A stretch of 64,000 nt of DNA from CAZNEZ01 sp964572475 (GTDB lineage Bacteria; Bacillota; Clostridia; Lachnospirales; Lachnospiraceae): assembly GCA_964572475.1 (NCBI GenBank), contig CAZNEZ010000002.1:1-64000 (forward strand), in the 5' to 3' direction. Positions 17,140-26,353 of this stretch are shown here, piece by piece. A program made the position numbers and the translations under genes. The notes beneath the pieces are model-generated. The model saw only the letters and a list, made by a program, of their open reading frames with translations, did not search any database and was not told where the DNA came from. Position 1 is the stretch's first letter. Every line of letters starts with the position of its first letter.

Positions 17140-18792
17140 ATGGACAAACTAAAGCCAAAATTGTTTTCAGTTATGAAAACATACAGTAAAGAACAATTTT
17201 TAAAAGATGTTATTGCAGGTATAATCGTAGCAATTATTGCATTACCACTATCGATTGCACTCGCACTTGCATCAGGTGTCACGCCAGAACAAGGTATATA
17301 TACAGCCATTATTGCTGGATTTGTCATATCATTTCTGGGTGGAAGCAGAGTACAGATAGCAGGACCAACTGCTGCATTTGCTACAATAGTCGCAGGAATT
17401 GTTGCAAAAAATGGAATGCCTGGACTAACAGTTGCTACAATTATGGCTGGTATTATGCTTATCCTTATGGGACTGTGCAGATTTGGCAGTCTTATCAAGT
17501 ACATACCTTACACCATAACCACTGGTTTTACCTCAGGTATTGCAATTACTATACTTATTGGACAGCTTAAAGATTTTTTTGGAATTACATTTGAAAATGC
17601 ACCAATTGAAACAATGGATAAGCTGAAAGAAGTTGTACACTGTTTTTCAACTATCAACCTTCAAGCTCTTTTGATTGGAGCTATTTCATTAGCAATTCTT
17701 ATTATATGGCCAAAGATAAATAAAGTTATTCCTGGTTCTCTTATCGCAGTTATAGTTGCTGCTGCAATTGTAAAGATATCGGGAATACATGTAAATACAA
17801 TCGGAGACCTCTATGAGATTTCTTCAAAGCTTCCTTCTTTAGCTATTCCGTCAGGAGTAAACTTTGAAATGGTTAAAAATCTTCTGCCAGATGCATTTAC
17901 AATTGCAATCTTAGCAGGTATTGAATCATTACTTAGCTGTGTGGTTTCAGATGGTATGATAGGTAGCAGACATCGTTCCAATATGGAGCTTGTAGCTCAA
18001 GGTGCTGGAAATATAGCATCCGGTATGTTTGGTGCTATCCCTGCAACAGGTGCTATCGCAAGAACTGCAGCCAATGTTAAAAATGGTGGTAGAACTCCGA
18101 TAGCTGGAATGGTTCATTCTATAACTCTTGTTTTAATTTTAGTTGTATTAATGCCTTATGCATCAATGATTCCAATGCCTACAATAGCTGCAATATTATT
18201 TATAGTTGCTTACAATATGAGCGAATGGAGAGAATTTATTGGCATAATTAAAACATCACCAAAGAGTGATATTTTAGTTTTACTTACTACCTTTGTACTT
18301 ACAGTAGTATTCGACCTGGTTCTTGCTATTGGTGTTGGTATGGTTCTTGCCGCTATGCTCTTTATGAGGAGAATGGCTGATGTTACTGATGTTCAGAGCT
18401 GGAAATATGTAGATGATGATTACGATGAAGACTCTGATGATGATAATATCAGACTAAAAATTGTTCCTAAGAACACTTTTGTATATGAAATTAACGGACC
18501 TATGTTCTTTGGTGCTTCCGATAAAATTATGAGACTTGTAAGTCATACCGATGCTGATGTTGTAATTCTTCGTATGCGTGGTGTTCCCGCAATTGATACA
18601 ACTGCTATGAATAGTATGATTAAAGTATTTAATATATGTAAAAAAAATAACATTACATTTATTCTTTCTCACGTAAATGAACAGCCTTTGTCCGTTATGG
18701 AGAAAAATAACTTTATTGAAATGATAGGCAAAGAAAATCTTTGTGAAAATATAGATGCTGCCATAACACGCGCATCAGAAATTGTAGGTTAA
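17140..18792 (+). CDS. SulP-family anion permease with STAS domain
   Basis: A 550-residue SLC26/SulP transporter. The membrane part begins with DVIAGIIVAIIALPLSIALALASG and PEQGIYTAIIAGF, followed by GGSRVQIAGPTAAFA, which lines the anion site. About 14 hydrophobic segments extend to residue 415. After an acidic linker (VDDDYDEDSDDDN) comes a C-terminal STAS domain containing FGASDKIMR and VVILRMRGVPAIDTTAMN. Members carry sulfate, bicarbonate or dicarboxylates; the substrate cannot be told. UPF0178 follows after one base. Confidence 0.88.
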   Translation: MDKLKPKLFSVMKTYSKEQFLKDVIAGIIVAIIALPLSIALALASGVTPEQGIYTAIIAGFVISFLGGSRVQIAGPTAAFATIVAGIVAKNGMPGLTVATIMAGIMLILMGLCRFGSLIKYIPYTITTGFTSGIAITILIGQLKDFFGITFENAPIETMDKLKEVVHCFSTINLQALLIGAISLAILIIWPKINKVIPGSLIAVIVAAAIVKISGIHVNTIGDLYEISSKLPSLAIPSGVNFEMVKNLLPDAFTIAILAGIESLLSCVVSDGMIGSRHRSNMELVAQGAGNIASGMFGAIPATGAIARTAANVKNGGRTPIAGMVHSITLVLILVVLMPYASMIPMPTIAAILFIVAYNMSEWREFIGIIKTSPKSDILVLLTTFVLTVVFDLVLAIGVGMVLAAMLFMRRMADVTDVQSWKYVDDDYDEDSDDDNIRLKIVPKNTFVYEINGPMFFGASDKIMRLVSHTDADVVILRMRGVPAIDTTAMNSMIKVFNICKKNNITFILSHVNEQPLSVMEKNNFIEMIGKENLCENIDAAITRASEIVG

Positions 18793-18793
18793 T

Positions 18794-19252
18794 ATGAAGA
18801 TAATAGTAGATGCAGACGCTTGTCCAGTTACTAGAATAGTTGAAAAAATTGCAAAAGAGTTTCAGATACCAGTTACTTTAATATCTGATACTTCGCATAT
18901 AATTGAATCTGACTACTGCGAAATTATAACTGTTGATAAGGGGTCTGATTCTGCTGATTTTAAGATTATTACTATTGGAAATAGGGGAGATATTGTAATT
19001 ACTCAAGATTATGGAGTAGCCGCAATGTCTCTTGGAAAAGGAATGTATTGTATTCACCAGAGTGGTAAAGAATATACTAATGACAATATTGATGGACTTT
19101 TAGCTGTCAGGCATATAAAGAAAAAAGCGCGCAATTCTTCAGGGAAGAAGCATTTTTCCAGTTCAATACCTAAACGTACAATTGAAGATGACGAAACATT
19201 TACCATAAAATTTAAAGAGTTATTAGAAAGGCTTACAACTAATGGAAAATAG
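18794..19252 (+). CDS. UPF0178 (YaiI/YqxD) protein
   Basis: A 152-residue protein of the DUF188 family. It starts with the signature IIVDADACPVTRIVEKIA and carries VDKGSDSADFKII and VITQDYGVAAM; the conserved Asp residues suggest a PIN-like fold. The biochemical role is unknown. It begins one base after the SulP stop and overlaps the NSS transporter by 11 bases, so the three are likely one transcript. Confidence 0.9.
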   Translation: MKIIVDADACPVTRIVEKIAKEFQIPVTLISDTSHIIESDYCEIITVDKGSDSADFKIITIGNRGDIVITQDYGVAAMSLGKGMYCIHQSGKEYTNDNIDGLLAVRHIKKKARNSSGKKHFSSSIPKRTIEDDETFTIKFKELLERLTTNGK

Positions 19253-20609
19253 AGAACAATTCAAATCCCGACTGGGATTCATACTAATATCAGCCGGCTG
19301 TGCAATTGGAATTGGAAATGTATGGCGCTTTCCTTATATCGTAGGAAACAATGGTGGAGGGGCTTTTGTACTATTTTATATCTTTTTTTTACTAGTAATA
19401 GGCATTCCTATTATGACAATGGAATTCGCTGTAGGCAGAGCAAGTAGAAAAAGTTCTACCAGGTCATTTAAAACACTTGAGAAAAAAAGGCAGAAGTGGC
19501 ATTTTCACGGATATATGAGTCTTATAGGTACTTATATGCTGATGTTTTTTTATACAACAGTTGCTGGATGGATGATGTATTATTTTGTTAAAATGGCTGC
19601 TGGCTCCTTTGATAATGCATCTAAGGAGCAGATTAGTACGACTTTTGATAATCTTAAGTCTAATCCTTCAATTATGATATTTTGGATGATTCTTATTGTT
19701 CTTATAGGATTTTTTGTATGTTCTATAGGACTTCAAAAAGGTGTTGAAAAGATAACCAAGCCAATGATGATTGCTCTTCTTGTAATAATGGTAATTCTTG
19801 CAGTTCATGGTGTTACAATGAATGGTGCATTAGAAGGATTGAAATTCTATCTTGTGCCTGACTTTGGTAAAATGAAAGAAATCGGTATTATCAATGTCGT
19901 AGTAGCAGCCCTCAATCAAGCCTTTTTTACGCTTAGTTTAGGTATTGGTTCTATGGCCATATTTGGCAGTTACCTTGATAAAAATCGTTCACTTTTAGGT
20001 GAATCAATTAGCATAGCTGTACTTGATACATTTGTTGCTATAGTATCAGGACTTATTATATTCCCGGCATGCTTTTCATTTGGAGTAAATCCAGACAGTG
20101 GACCAAGCCTGATATTTATTACATTACCTAACATCTTCGCCTCTATGAATGGTGGAAGATTATGGGGAACTTTCTTCTTTATATTCATGTCTTTTGCCGC
20201 CTTATCAACAGTAATAGCTGTGTTTGAGAACATCTTAAGTTCATGTATGGATATGTGGAATTGGTCAAGAAAGAAAGCTGCATTAATCAATGTATTTGTT
20301 CTAATTCTGGGTTCAATTCCATGTATATTAGGTTTTAATCTTTTATCAGGTTTTAAGCCATTTGGTGGCACCTCAAATATAATGGATCTTGAAGATTTTA
20401 TTGTTAGTAATCTTATGCTCCCTATAGGCTCATTAGTATATACACTATTTTGTACAACTAAACTTGGCTGGGGATTTGATAATTATATTAGCGAGGTTAA
20501 CTGTGGAGAAGGCATGAAGATGCCAAGATTTATTAAGAATTATTGCAAATATGTTTTACCTGTTGTCATCATATTTTTAATAATCAATGGAATAATCTCT
20601 ATTTTCTAA
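19242..20609 (+). CDS. Sodium-dependent transporter (NSS family)
   Basis: A 455-residue neurotransmitter:sodium symporter homologue. Helix 1 has the unwound sodium and substrate site GCAIGIGNVWRFPYIVGNNGG; later segments include VGIPIMTMEFAVGR-like sequence, FFTLSLGIGSMAIFGSY and FAALSTVIAVFENI. About 11 or 12 helices are seen. Bacterial members, such as LeuT, MhsT and TnaT, import amino acids with sodium; the actual substrate is not visible. It overlaps the UPF0178 gene by 11 bases. Confidence 0.9.
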   Translation: MENREQFKSRLGFILISAGCAIGIGNVWRFPYIVGNNGGGAFVLFYIFFLLVIGIPIMTMEFAVGRASRKSSTRSFKTLEKKRQKWHFHGYMSLIGTYMLMFFYTTVAGWMMYYFVKMAAGSFDNASKEQISTTFDNLKSNPSIMIFWMILIVLIGFFVCSIGLQKGVEKITKPMMIALLVIMVILAVHGVTMNGALEGLKFYLVPDFGKMKEIGIINVVVAALNQAFFTLSLGIGSMAIFGSYLDKNRSLLGESISIAVLDTFVAIVSGLIIFPACFSFGVNPDSGPSLIFITLPNIFASMNGGRLWGTFFFIFMSFAALSTVIAVFENILSSCMDMWNWSRKKAALINVFVLILGSIPCILGFNLLSGFKPFGGTSNIMDLEDFIVSNLMLPIGSLVYTLFCTTKLGWGFDNYISEVNCGEGMKMPRFIKNYCKYVLPVVIIFLIINGIISIF

Positions 20610-20662
20610 CAATTATTAAATAATAATTAAATTCATATAATTTATACAAAAAGTAATACAAA

Positions 20663-20704
20663 ACCACCTCCATTTATGTTATAATACACATAGATGGAGG
20701 TGGT
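20663..20704 (+). promoter_or_regulatory. Extended -10 promoter framed by an 11-bp inverted repeat
   Basis: ACCACCTCCAT (20663-20673) and ATGGAGGTGGT (20694-20704) are perfect inverted repeats. The 20-base centre holds TGTTATAAT, an extended -10 (TATAAT at 20680-20685); no good -35 is seen. With a start of transcription near 20692 the left arm would not be in the RNA, so the repeat is better read as a DNA operator than as an RNA hairpin. The right arm also contains the SD GGAGGTG for ATG 20709. Confidence 0.5.
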
Positions 20705-20708
20705 TGCT

Positions 20709-21308
20709 ATGTCAAATAAAATTATAACCATAGGAAGAGAATTTGGTAGTGGCGGACGTGAAATAGGACTTAAGTTAGCACTTGCTTTAGGCATTGAATG
20801 CTATGACAGCAGACTAATTGAGATGGCGTCTGAAGATGGTAAGGTAGATATTGAAAGATTACGTGAAGTAGAAGAGAAGAAAGCTAACAGCTTATTATAT
20901 TCAGTGTATTCTGATTATACAACTATACCTAATGGATATGGTCTTCCAATGAATGATGTGTTATTTAACTTACAATCAAAAGTAATAATGGAGCTGGCTA
21001 AAAAAGAATCTTGCATTATCATAGGTCGTTGTGCTGATTATGTATTAAAGGATATGAATGATGTTCTTAATGTATTTATCTATGCTGATAATAGTTTTAA
21101 GAATAAACGTATTATGGATAAATATGATGTATCAGAGCGAGAGGCTGCTTCAATGATGAAAAAGCAGGACAAACAGCGTAGTTACTATTACAATTTCTAC
21201 ACCGATAACAGATGGGGCAGAAAAGAGAGTTATGATTTAACTCTTAACAGTAGTCGTTTAGGTATTGATAAGTGTGTATCAATCCTCAAAGATTATTATG
21301 AAAGATAA
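20709..21308 (+). CDS. Cytidylate-kinase-like protein, copy 1
   Basis: A 199-residue P-loop kinase of the cytidylate kinase-like family (PF13189 type). The nucleotide motif is ITIGREFGSGGREIGLKLA; IIIGRCADYVL and the C-terminal RSYYYNFYTDNRWG and YDLTLNSSRLGID are further family marks. It is not the standard Cmk. The true substrate is unknown. ATG 20709 sits six bases after GGAGGTG; an ATG at 20694 lies within the SD region. A clear paralogue occurs at 45923-46546. The next gene overlaps by 11 bases. Confidence 0.85.
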   Translation: MSNKIITIGREFGSGGREIGLKLALALGIECYDSRLIEMASEDGKVDIERLREVEEKKANSLLYSVYSDYTTIPNGYGLPMNDVLFNLQSKVIMELAKKESCIIIGRCADYVLKDMNDVLNVFIYADNSFKNKRIMDKYDVSEREAASMMKKQDKQRSYYYNFYTDNRWGRKESYDLTLNSSRLGIDKCVSILKDYYER

Positions 21309-21534
21309 TCAATTTAATCATACATATTTTTCTAATACAGGCTGCGAGTATTATCCGTGTCATAAAGGTATAGAAGACATTAATTGTTTGTTTTGTTTCT
21401 GCCCTCTGTATAGCTTAGGAAGTAACTGTGGTGGTAACTTTAAAGTTTTAGATAACGGTATAAAGGATTGCACTAACTGTCTGATTCCACATCAGAAAGA
21501 AAATTATGACTATATTATTAATAAGTTAAAATAA
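21298..21534 (+). CDS. Cysteine-rich small-domain protein (PF04071-like)
   Basis: A 78-residue protein with nine Cys residues. FSNTGCEYYPCHKG, NCLFCFCPLYSLG, NCGG and DCTNCLIPHQKENYD match the cysteine-rich small domain that is found alone or fused to cobalamin-related proteins in anaerobes; it probably binds metal. ATG 21298 is the first sensible start, overlapping the kinase gene by 11 bases. Its TAA stop lies in the left arm of a terminator, so the kinase and this gene form a two-gene unit. Confidence 0.8.
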   Translation: MKDNQFNHTYFSNTGCEYYPCHKGIEDINCLFCFCPLYSLGSNCGGNFKVLDNGIKDCTNCLIPHQKENYDYIINKLK

Positions 21535-21588
21535 GGAGCTTTTGCAAAATGGATAGCAATTATCTATGGAGCAGAAGCTCCTTTTTTA
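21533..21588 (+). terminator. Rho-independent terminator after the kinase/Cys-rich unit
   Basis: AAGGAGCTTTTGC (21533-21545) pairs with GCAGAAGCTCCTT (21571-21583), giving 13 pairs with one G-U. A small ATAG/CTAT stem can form in the 25-base loop. Six T residues (21582-21587) overlap the end of the right arm. Confidence 0.75.
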
Positions 21589-21591
21589 TAT

Positions 21592-21633
21592 AATAGGAAA
21601 TTACGCAGTAGCAATAGGAAATTACGCAGCAGC
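21592..21633 (+). repeat. Tandem 2 x 21-bp repeat
   Basis: Two adjacent 21-base copies, 21592-21612 and 21613-21633, differ at one base (TAGC against CAGC at the end). They share AATAGGAAATTACGCAG. The repeat lies between the terminator and the mutS promoter. It could be a duplicated regulator site or a chance duplication. Confidence 0.7.
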
Positions 21634-21675
21634 ATTTGAATAAGTAATTTTATTAATGCAACAACTGCTTTTTTA

Positions 21676-21684
21676 TGCTATAAT
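21676..21684 (+). promoter_or_regulatory. Extended -10 promoter for mutS
   Basis: TGCTATAAT is an exact extended -10 element (TATAAT at 21679-21684). No strong -35 is seen at 16-18 bases upstream, which is common for extended -10 promoters. Transcription would start near 21691, about 30 bases before mutS. Confidence 0.5.
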
Positions 21685-21719
21685 ATGCGAGAAAAAAGTA
21701 GAAAGGCTTGGATGGCAAA

Positions 21720-24380
21720 ATGGGACAATATACACCAATGATGCAGAAATATTTAGAGACAAAAGAAGAGAATAAAGACTGCATATTGTTTTATAGATTA
21801 GGTGATTTTTATGAGATGTTTTTTGATGATGCAATTATTGCATCTAAAGAATTAGAGATTACATTAACTGGTAAAGATTGCGGTATGGAGGAGAGAGCGC
21901 CAATGTGCGGTATCCCATATCATGCAGTTGAACTGTATCTTAATAAATTAGTTAAGAATGGTCATAAAGTTGCTATCTGTGAACAAGTAGAAGATCCTAA
22001 GCTTGCTAAAGGTCTGGTTAAACGTGAAGTAATAAGAATAGTTACACCTGGTACTAATATCAATACCAGCGCACTTGATGAGACACGTAATAATTATCTT
22101 ATGTGTATCGTTTATATTGGGGATTCATATGGAGTATCTACTGTAGATATAACAACAGGAGATTATTATGTTACAGAAGTTGATACATTAAGACAACTTT
22201 TAGATGAGATTAATAAATTTGCCCCAACAGAGTTAATATGTAATGATTCATTTTATGTAAGTGGAGTAGATATAGAGGATATGAGGAATCGTTTGGGAAT
22301 CTCAGTGTTTTCAATGGAATCCTGGTATTTTGATGATGAAATGTGCCAAAACACTATTAAAGACCATTTTAAGATACTTGACCTTTCTGGTCTTGGTCTT
22401 AGTGATTATAATTGTGGTGTTATAGCCGCTGGTGCTTTACTTAGATATTTATATGAGACTCAGAAGAATTCTCTTTCTCATCTGACACATATTATTCCTT
22501 ATTCAACAGGAAAATTCATGATTATTGACACTTCTACACGAAGAAATCTGGAATTAACAGAAACACTTAGAGAGAAGCAGAAACGTGGCTCTCTTCTTTG
22601 GGTTCTTGATAAAACCAAAACTGCTATGGGTGCAAGACTTTTAAGAACTTATATTGAGCAGCCGCTTATTAACAAAGAAGCCATAACAGACAGACAAAAA
22701 GCCATTGAAGAGATAAATAAAAGTCTTATTACCAGAGATGAACTAAGAGAATACCTTAATCCAATATATGACCTTGAAAGGCTTATAAGTAGGATCGCCT
22801 ATCGTTCTGCCAATCCGCGTGATATTGTAGCATTTAAAAATTCTCTTAATATGCTTCCACCTATCAAATATCTGATGAAAGATTATAGTTCACCACTTCT
22901 TAAAGAAATCTATGATAGTTTAGATCCACTTGAGGATATTACAGACATAATAGACACCGCTATTGTTGATGATCCACCCATTTCAATAAAAGAAGGCGGT
23001 ATTATAAAAGAAGGCTATAACGAAGAGATTGATAAATTACGAAAGGCTAAAACTGAGGGTAAGAACTGGTTAGCTGAGCTTGAGACTAAGGAACGTGAAC
23101 GTACTGGAATCAAGAACATGAAAATCAAATATAACAAAGTATTTGGATATTATCTTGAAGTAACCAATTCATATAAAGATTTAGTACCCAAAGACTATAT
23201 GCGAAAGCAGACATTGGCTAATGCAGAAAGATATATTACACCTGAATTAAAGGAATTAGAAGATATTATTCTAGGTGCAGAAGATAAGCTTTTTTCACTG
23301 GAATATAACATTTTTAGTGAGCTTAGAGATGCTATAGCATCTGAAGTACTGAGGATTCAGACAACAGCTAAATCAATTGCACAAACTGATGTTTTTACTT
23401 CTTTAGCATTTGTTGCAGAACATAATAATTATATTAAGCCAAAGATTAACGAAAGAGGAATAATTGATATTAAAAATGGTCGTCATCCTGTTGTTGAAAA
23501 GATGATTACTAACGATATGTTTGTTTCAAATGATACCTATCTTGATAATCAGTCCAGCCGTATTTCTATTATTACTGGTCCTAATATGGCAGGTAAATCT
23601 ACATATATGAGGCAGACAGCACTTATTGTACTTATGGCCCAGATAGGTTCATTTGTACCAGCAACATCAGCTAACATCGGAATATGTGACAGAATATTTA
23701 CCAGAGTAGGTGCTTCCGATGACCTCGCTTCAGGACAAAGTACATTTATGGTTGAGATGACCGAAGTTGCGAATATTCTTCGCAATGCTACCTCTAACAG
23801 TTTGCTTATTCTTGACGAAATAGGCCGTGGTACCAGTACTTTTGATGGACTCAGTATTGCATGGGCAGTTGTTGAACATATTAGTAACTCTAAACTTTTA
23901 GGTGCTAAAACCTTATTTGCTACACATTATCATGAACTCACAGAACTTGAAGGAACATTACCATGTGTTAACAATTATTGTATCGCCGTTAAAGAGCAAG
24001 GAGATGACATAGTATTCTTACGAAAGATTGTTAAAGGCGGTGCAGACAAGAGCTATGGTATTCAGGTTGCCAAACTTGCAGGCGTTCCAGACTCTGTAAT
24101 CTCAAGAGCAAAGGAGATTGTTAATGAGCTGAGTGATGCTGATATATCCATAAAGGCCCGCCAAATAGCTGAAGGTTCATATAGTGGTTCTAAGTCGAAA
24201 CACCACGAATCTTTGGATGAAGTGGATTTATCACAAATGTCACTCTTTGACACTGTTAAGAATGATGATATTATAAATGAAATAGAAACTATTGATCTTT
24301 CCAACTTAACGCCCATTGATGCATTAAATGAGTTATATAAGTTGCAAAACAAAGTTAAAAACAGATGGAGTGTTGACTAA
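21720..24380 (+). CDS. mutS: DNA mismatch repair protein MutS
   Basis: An 886-residue MutS1 protein that recognises mismatches and small loops. The mismatch-contacting motif is FYRLGDFYEMF. The C-terminal ATPase has GPNMAGKSTYMRQ (Walker A), LLILDEIGRGTST (Walker B) and FATHYHELTEL. Length is standard. ATG 21720 gives the usual start MGQYTPMMQKYLETK; a TTG at 21708 is possible but its SD-like AAAGG is only one base away. The stop overlaps mutL as TAATG. The order mutS-mutL-miaA is common in clostridia. Confidence 0.97.
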   Translation: MGQYTPMMQKYLETKEENKDCILFYRLGDFYEMFFDDAIIASKELEITLTGKDCGMEERAPMCGIPYHAVELYLNKLVKNGHKVAICEQVEDPKLAKGLVKREVIRIVTPGTNINTSALDETRNNYLMCIVYIGDSYGVSTVDITTGDYYVTEVDTLRQLLDEINKFAPTELICNDSFYVSGVDIEDMRNRLGISVFSMESWYFDDEMCQNTIKDHFKILDLSGLGLSDYNCGVIAAGALLRYLYETQKNSLSHLTHIIPYSTGKFMIIDTSTRRNLELTETLREKQKRGSLLWVLDKTKTAMGARLLRTYIEQPLINKEAITDRQKAIEEINKSLITRDELREYLNPIYDLERLISRIAYRSANPRDIVAFKNSLNMLPPIKYLMKDYSSPLLKEIYDSLDPLEDITDIIDTAIVDDPPISIKEGGIIKEGYNEEIDKLRKAKTEGKNWLAELETKERERTGIKNMKIKYNKVFGYYLEVTNSYKDLVPKDYMRKQTLANAERYITPELKELEDIILGAEDKLFSLEYNIFSELRDAIASEVLRIQTTAKSIAQTDVFTSLAFVAEHNNYIKPKINERGIIDIKNGRHPVVEKMITNDMFVSNDTYLDNQSSRISIITGPNMAGKSTYMRQTALIVLMAQIGSFVPATSANIGICDRIFTRVGASDDLASGQSTFMVEMTEVANILRNATSNSLLILDEIGRGTSTFDGLSIAWAVVEHISNSKLLGAKTLFATHYHELTELEGTLPCVNNYCIAVKEQGDDIVFLRKIVKGGADKSYGIQVAKLAGVPDSVISRAKEIVNELSDADISIKARQIAEGSYSGSKSKHHESLDEVDLSQMSLFDTVKNDDIINEIETIDLSNLTPIDALNELYKLQNKVKNRWSVD

Positions 24381-26341
24381 TGTCTAATAATATTAAAATA
24401 CTAGATCAAGAGACAATTAATCATATTGCTGCTGGTGAAGTAATCGATAGACCATCTTCTATTGTCAAGGAACTTCTTGAAAATGCTATTGATGCTAAAG
24501 CAACAGCTGTTACAGTTGAAATTAAAGATGGTGGAATATCATTTATCCGAATCACAGACAATGGTACAGGGATTGATAAAGATGATATTAAAATTGCTTT
24601 TGTCCGCCATTCTACAAGTAAAATCCGTGAGGCTATTGACCTTATGACTGTTTCTTCCCTTGGATTTAGGGGTGAAGCTTTATCTAGTATTGCGGCTGTT
24701 GCACAGGTTGAACTTATTACAAAGATACCATCAGCCCTCACAGGAACCCGTTATGTTATAGAGGGTGGAGTTGAAAAGTCGATTGAAGACATTGGAGTTC
24801 CTGACGGTACTACATTTTTGGTAAGAAACCTGTTCTTTAATACTCCTGCAAGACGTAAATTTCTTAAGTCTGCACAGACTGAAACAGGGTATATATATGA
24901 CCTCGTATCCAGAATTGCTCTATCGCATCCAGAAGTATCTATAAGATTTATCTCTAATAATCAAAACAAATTATACACAGCAGGCAATGGTAATCTAAAA
25001 GACGTTATCTATAGTGTATTTGGTCGTGAATATGCAGCTAATCTTATTGAAATAAACTATAAAAGTGAATTAGTGAATATATCTGGTTTTATTGGAAAGC
25101 CAACAATATCAAGAGGTTCCAGAAGTTATGAGAATTATTTTATTAATGGAAGATACATTAAAAATGGAATTATATTTAAAGCTATAGAAGAATCATATAA
25201 ACCTTTTCTAATGCAGCATAAATTTCCTTTTACAGCTTTACATTTTACCATAGATTCACAGTACATCGATGTAAATGTTCATCCGTCAAAGATGGAACTT
25301 CGCTTCAATAATGCAGCTAATCTATATCCTGTCATATGTGACAGAATTAGTTTGGCAATAACAGGAAGAGAACTTATTCCTGAAGTAAAAATGGATTCAG
25401 ATAGTATAATAGAAAAGGCTGAGATAGATAAAAAGCAGACAATTCCAGAGCCTTTTGAAGCTAAACGAAGAATAGAAAACACTGTTGTTAAAAATGCTAC
25501 TATTCCTGATTTAAAAGAACTAGTTTCACCAGTTATCTCAAAAACTGTTATTCCTGATGATGTAATAATACCTGAATCTGCTCCAATTACTAAACCGATT
25601 TCAAAAGTTCCACCTATAATTGCCTCAATTAGTAAAACTGATGAAGTTAGTAATTTTATTAAAGAAGAAACACCGGAATACCAAGATAAAATTACTACAG
25701 ATTCCAATAATGAAGCTACTCAGCTTGAGTTATTTGATAACAAGCTGTTAAGTAAAGCTGCGCGACTTACTCATAAGCTAATAGGACAGGTATTTGACAC
25801 ATACTGGATTGTTGAATATGATGATAAAATGTTTATTATTGACCAGCATGCTGCACACGAAAAGGTTCTCTATGAAAGAACTCTTAATTCTTTTAAAAAT
25901 GCTAAGCCAACATCACAATACCTTAATCCGCCTATAATACTGAATTTAACTATTAATGAAGCAAATCTTTTGAATAAATATATTAACAATTTCACCGATT
26001 TGGGTTATGAGATTGAGCTCTTTGGCGGCAATGATTTTAATGTACGCGCTGTACCAGCTCATTTACCAAATATAGCTGAAAAAGAGCTTCTTATGGACTT
26101 GATTGATAATCTAAGTGAAGAGGATAGGGGAATACATTCCGATCTTATTACAGAACGAATAGCATCTATGTCTTGTAAAGCTGCCGTAAAAGGTAACAAT
26201 AAACTATCAATTTCTGAAGCTAATGAATTAATTGATGAACTTTTACACCTGGACAATCCATATAATTGTCCACACGGAAGACCTACCATAATATCAATGA
26301 GTAAATACGAACTTGAAAAGAAATTCAAAAGAATCATTTAG
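24380..26341 (+). CDS. mutL: DNA mismatch repair protein MutL
   Basis: A 653-residue GHKL ATPase and nicking enzyme. N-terminal ATPase motifs are NAIDAKA, ITDNGTGID and SLGFRGEALSSIAAV. After a low-complexity linker (about residues 345-450) the C-terminal dimerisation domain contains the endonuclease motif IDQHAAHEKVLYE plus SMSCKAAVKGN and CPHGRP, so the metal-dependent nicking activity seen in bacteria without MutH is expected. It starts on the last base of the mutS stop codon. miaA follows 12 bases later. Confidence 0.97.
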   Translation: MSNNIKILDQETINHIAAGEVIDRPSSIVKELLENAIDAKATAVTVEIKDGGISFIRITDNGTGIDKDDIKIAFVRHSTSKIREAIDLMTVSSLGFRGEALSSIAAVAQVELITKIPSALTGTRYVIEGGVEKSIEDIGVPDGTTFLVRNLFFNTPARRKFLKSAQTETGYIYDLVSRIALSHPEVSIRFISNNQNKLYTAGNGNLKDVIYSVFGREYAANLIEINYKSELVNISGFIGKPTISRGSRSYENYFINGRYIKNGIIFKAIEESYKPFLMQHKFPFTALHFTIDSQYIDVNVHPSKMELRFNNAANLYPVICDRISLAITGRELIPEVKMDSDSIIEKAEIDKKQTIPEPFEAKRRIENTVVKNATIPDLKELVSPVISKTVIPDDVIIPESAPITKPISKVPPIIASISKTDEVSNFIKEETPEYQDKITTDSNNEATQLELFDNKLLSKAARLTHKLIGQVFDTYWIVEYDDKMFIIDQHAAHEKVLYERTLNSFKNAKPTSQYLNPPIILNLTINEANLLNKYINNFTDLGYEIELFGGNDFNVRAVPAHLPNIAEKELLMDLIDNLSEEDRGIHSDLITERIASMSCKAAVKGNNKLSISEANELIDELLHLDNPYNCPHGRPTIISMSKYELEKKFKRII

Positions 26342-26353
26342 GAGCGAGGCAAA

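Noticed and set aside
17094..17504. Minus-strand frame of 136 codons over the SulP start
   Set aside because: It covers the SD and first codons of a well-supported transporter gene and has no family marks.
25279..25707. Minus-strand frame opposite the mutL linker
   Set aside because: The linker has low complexity, which keeps opposite frames open; no SD or motif is seen.
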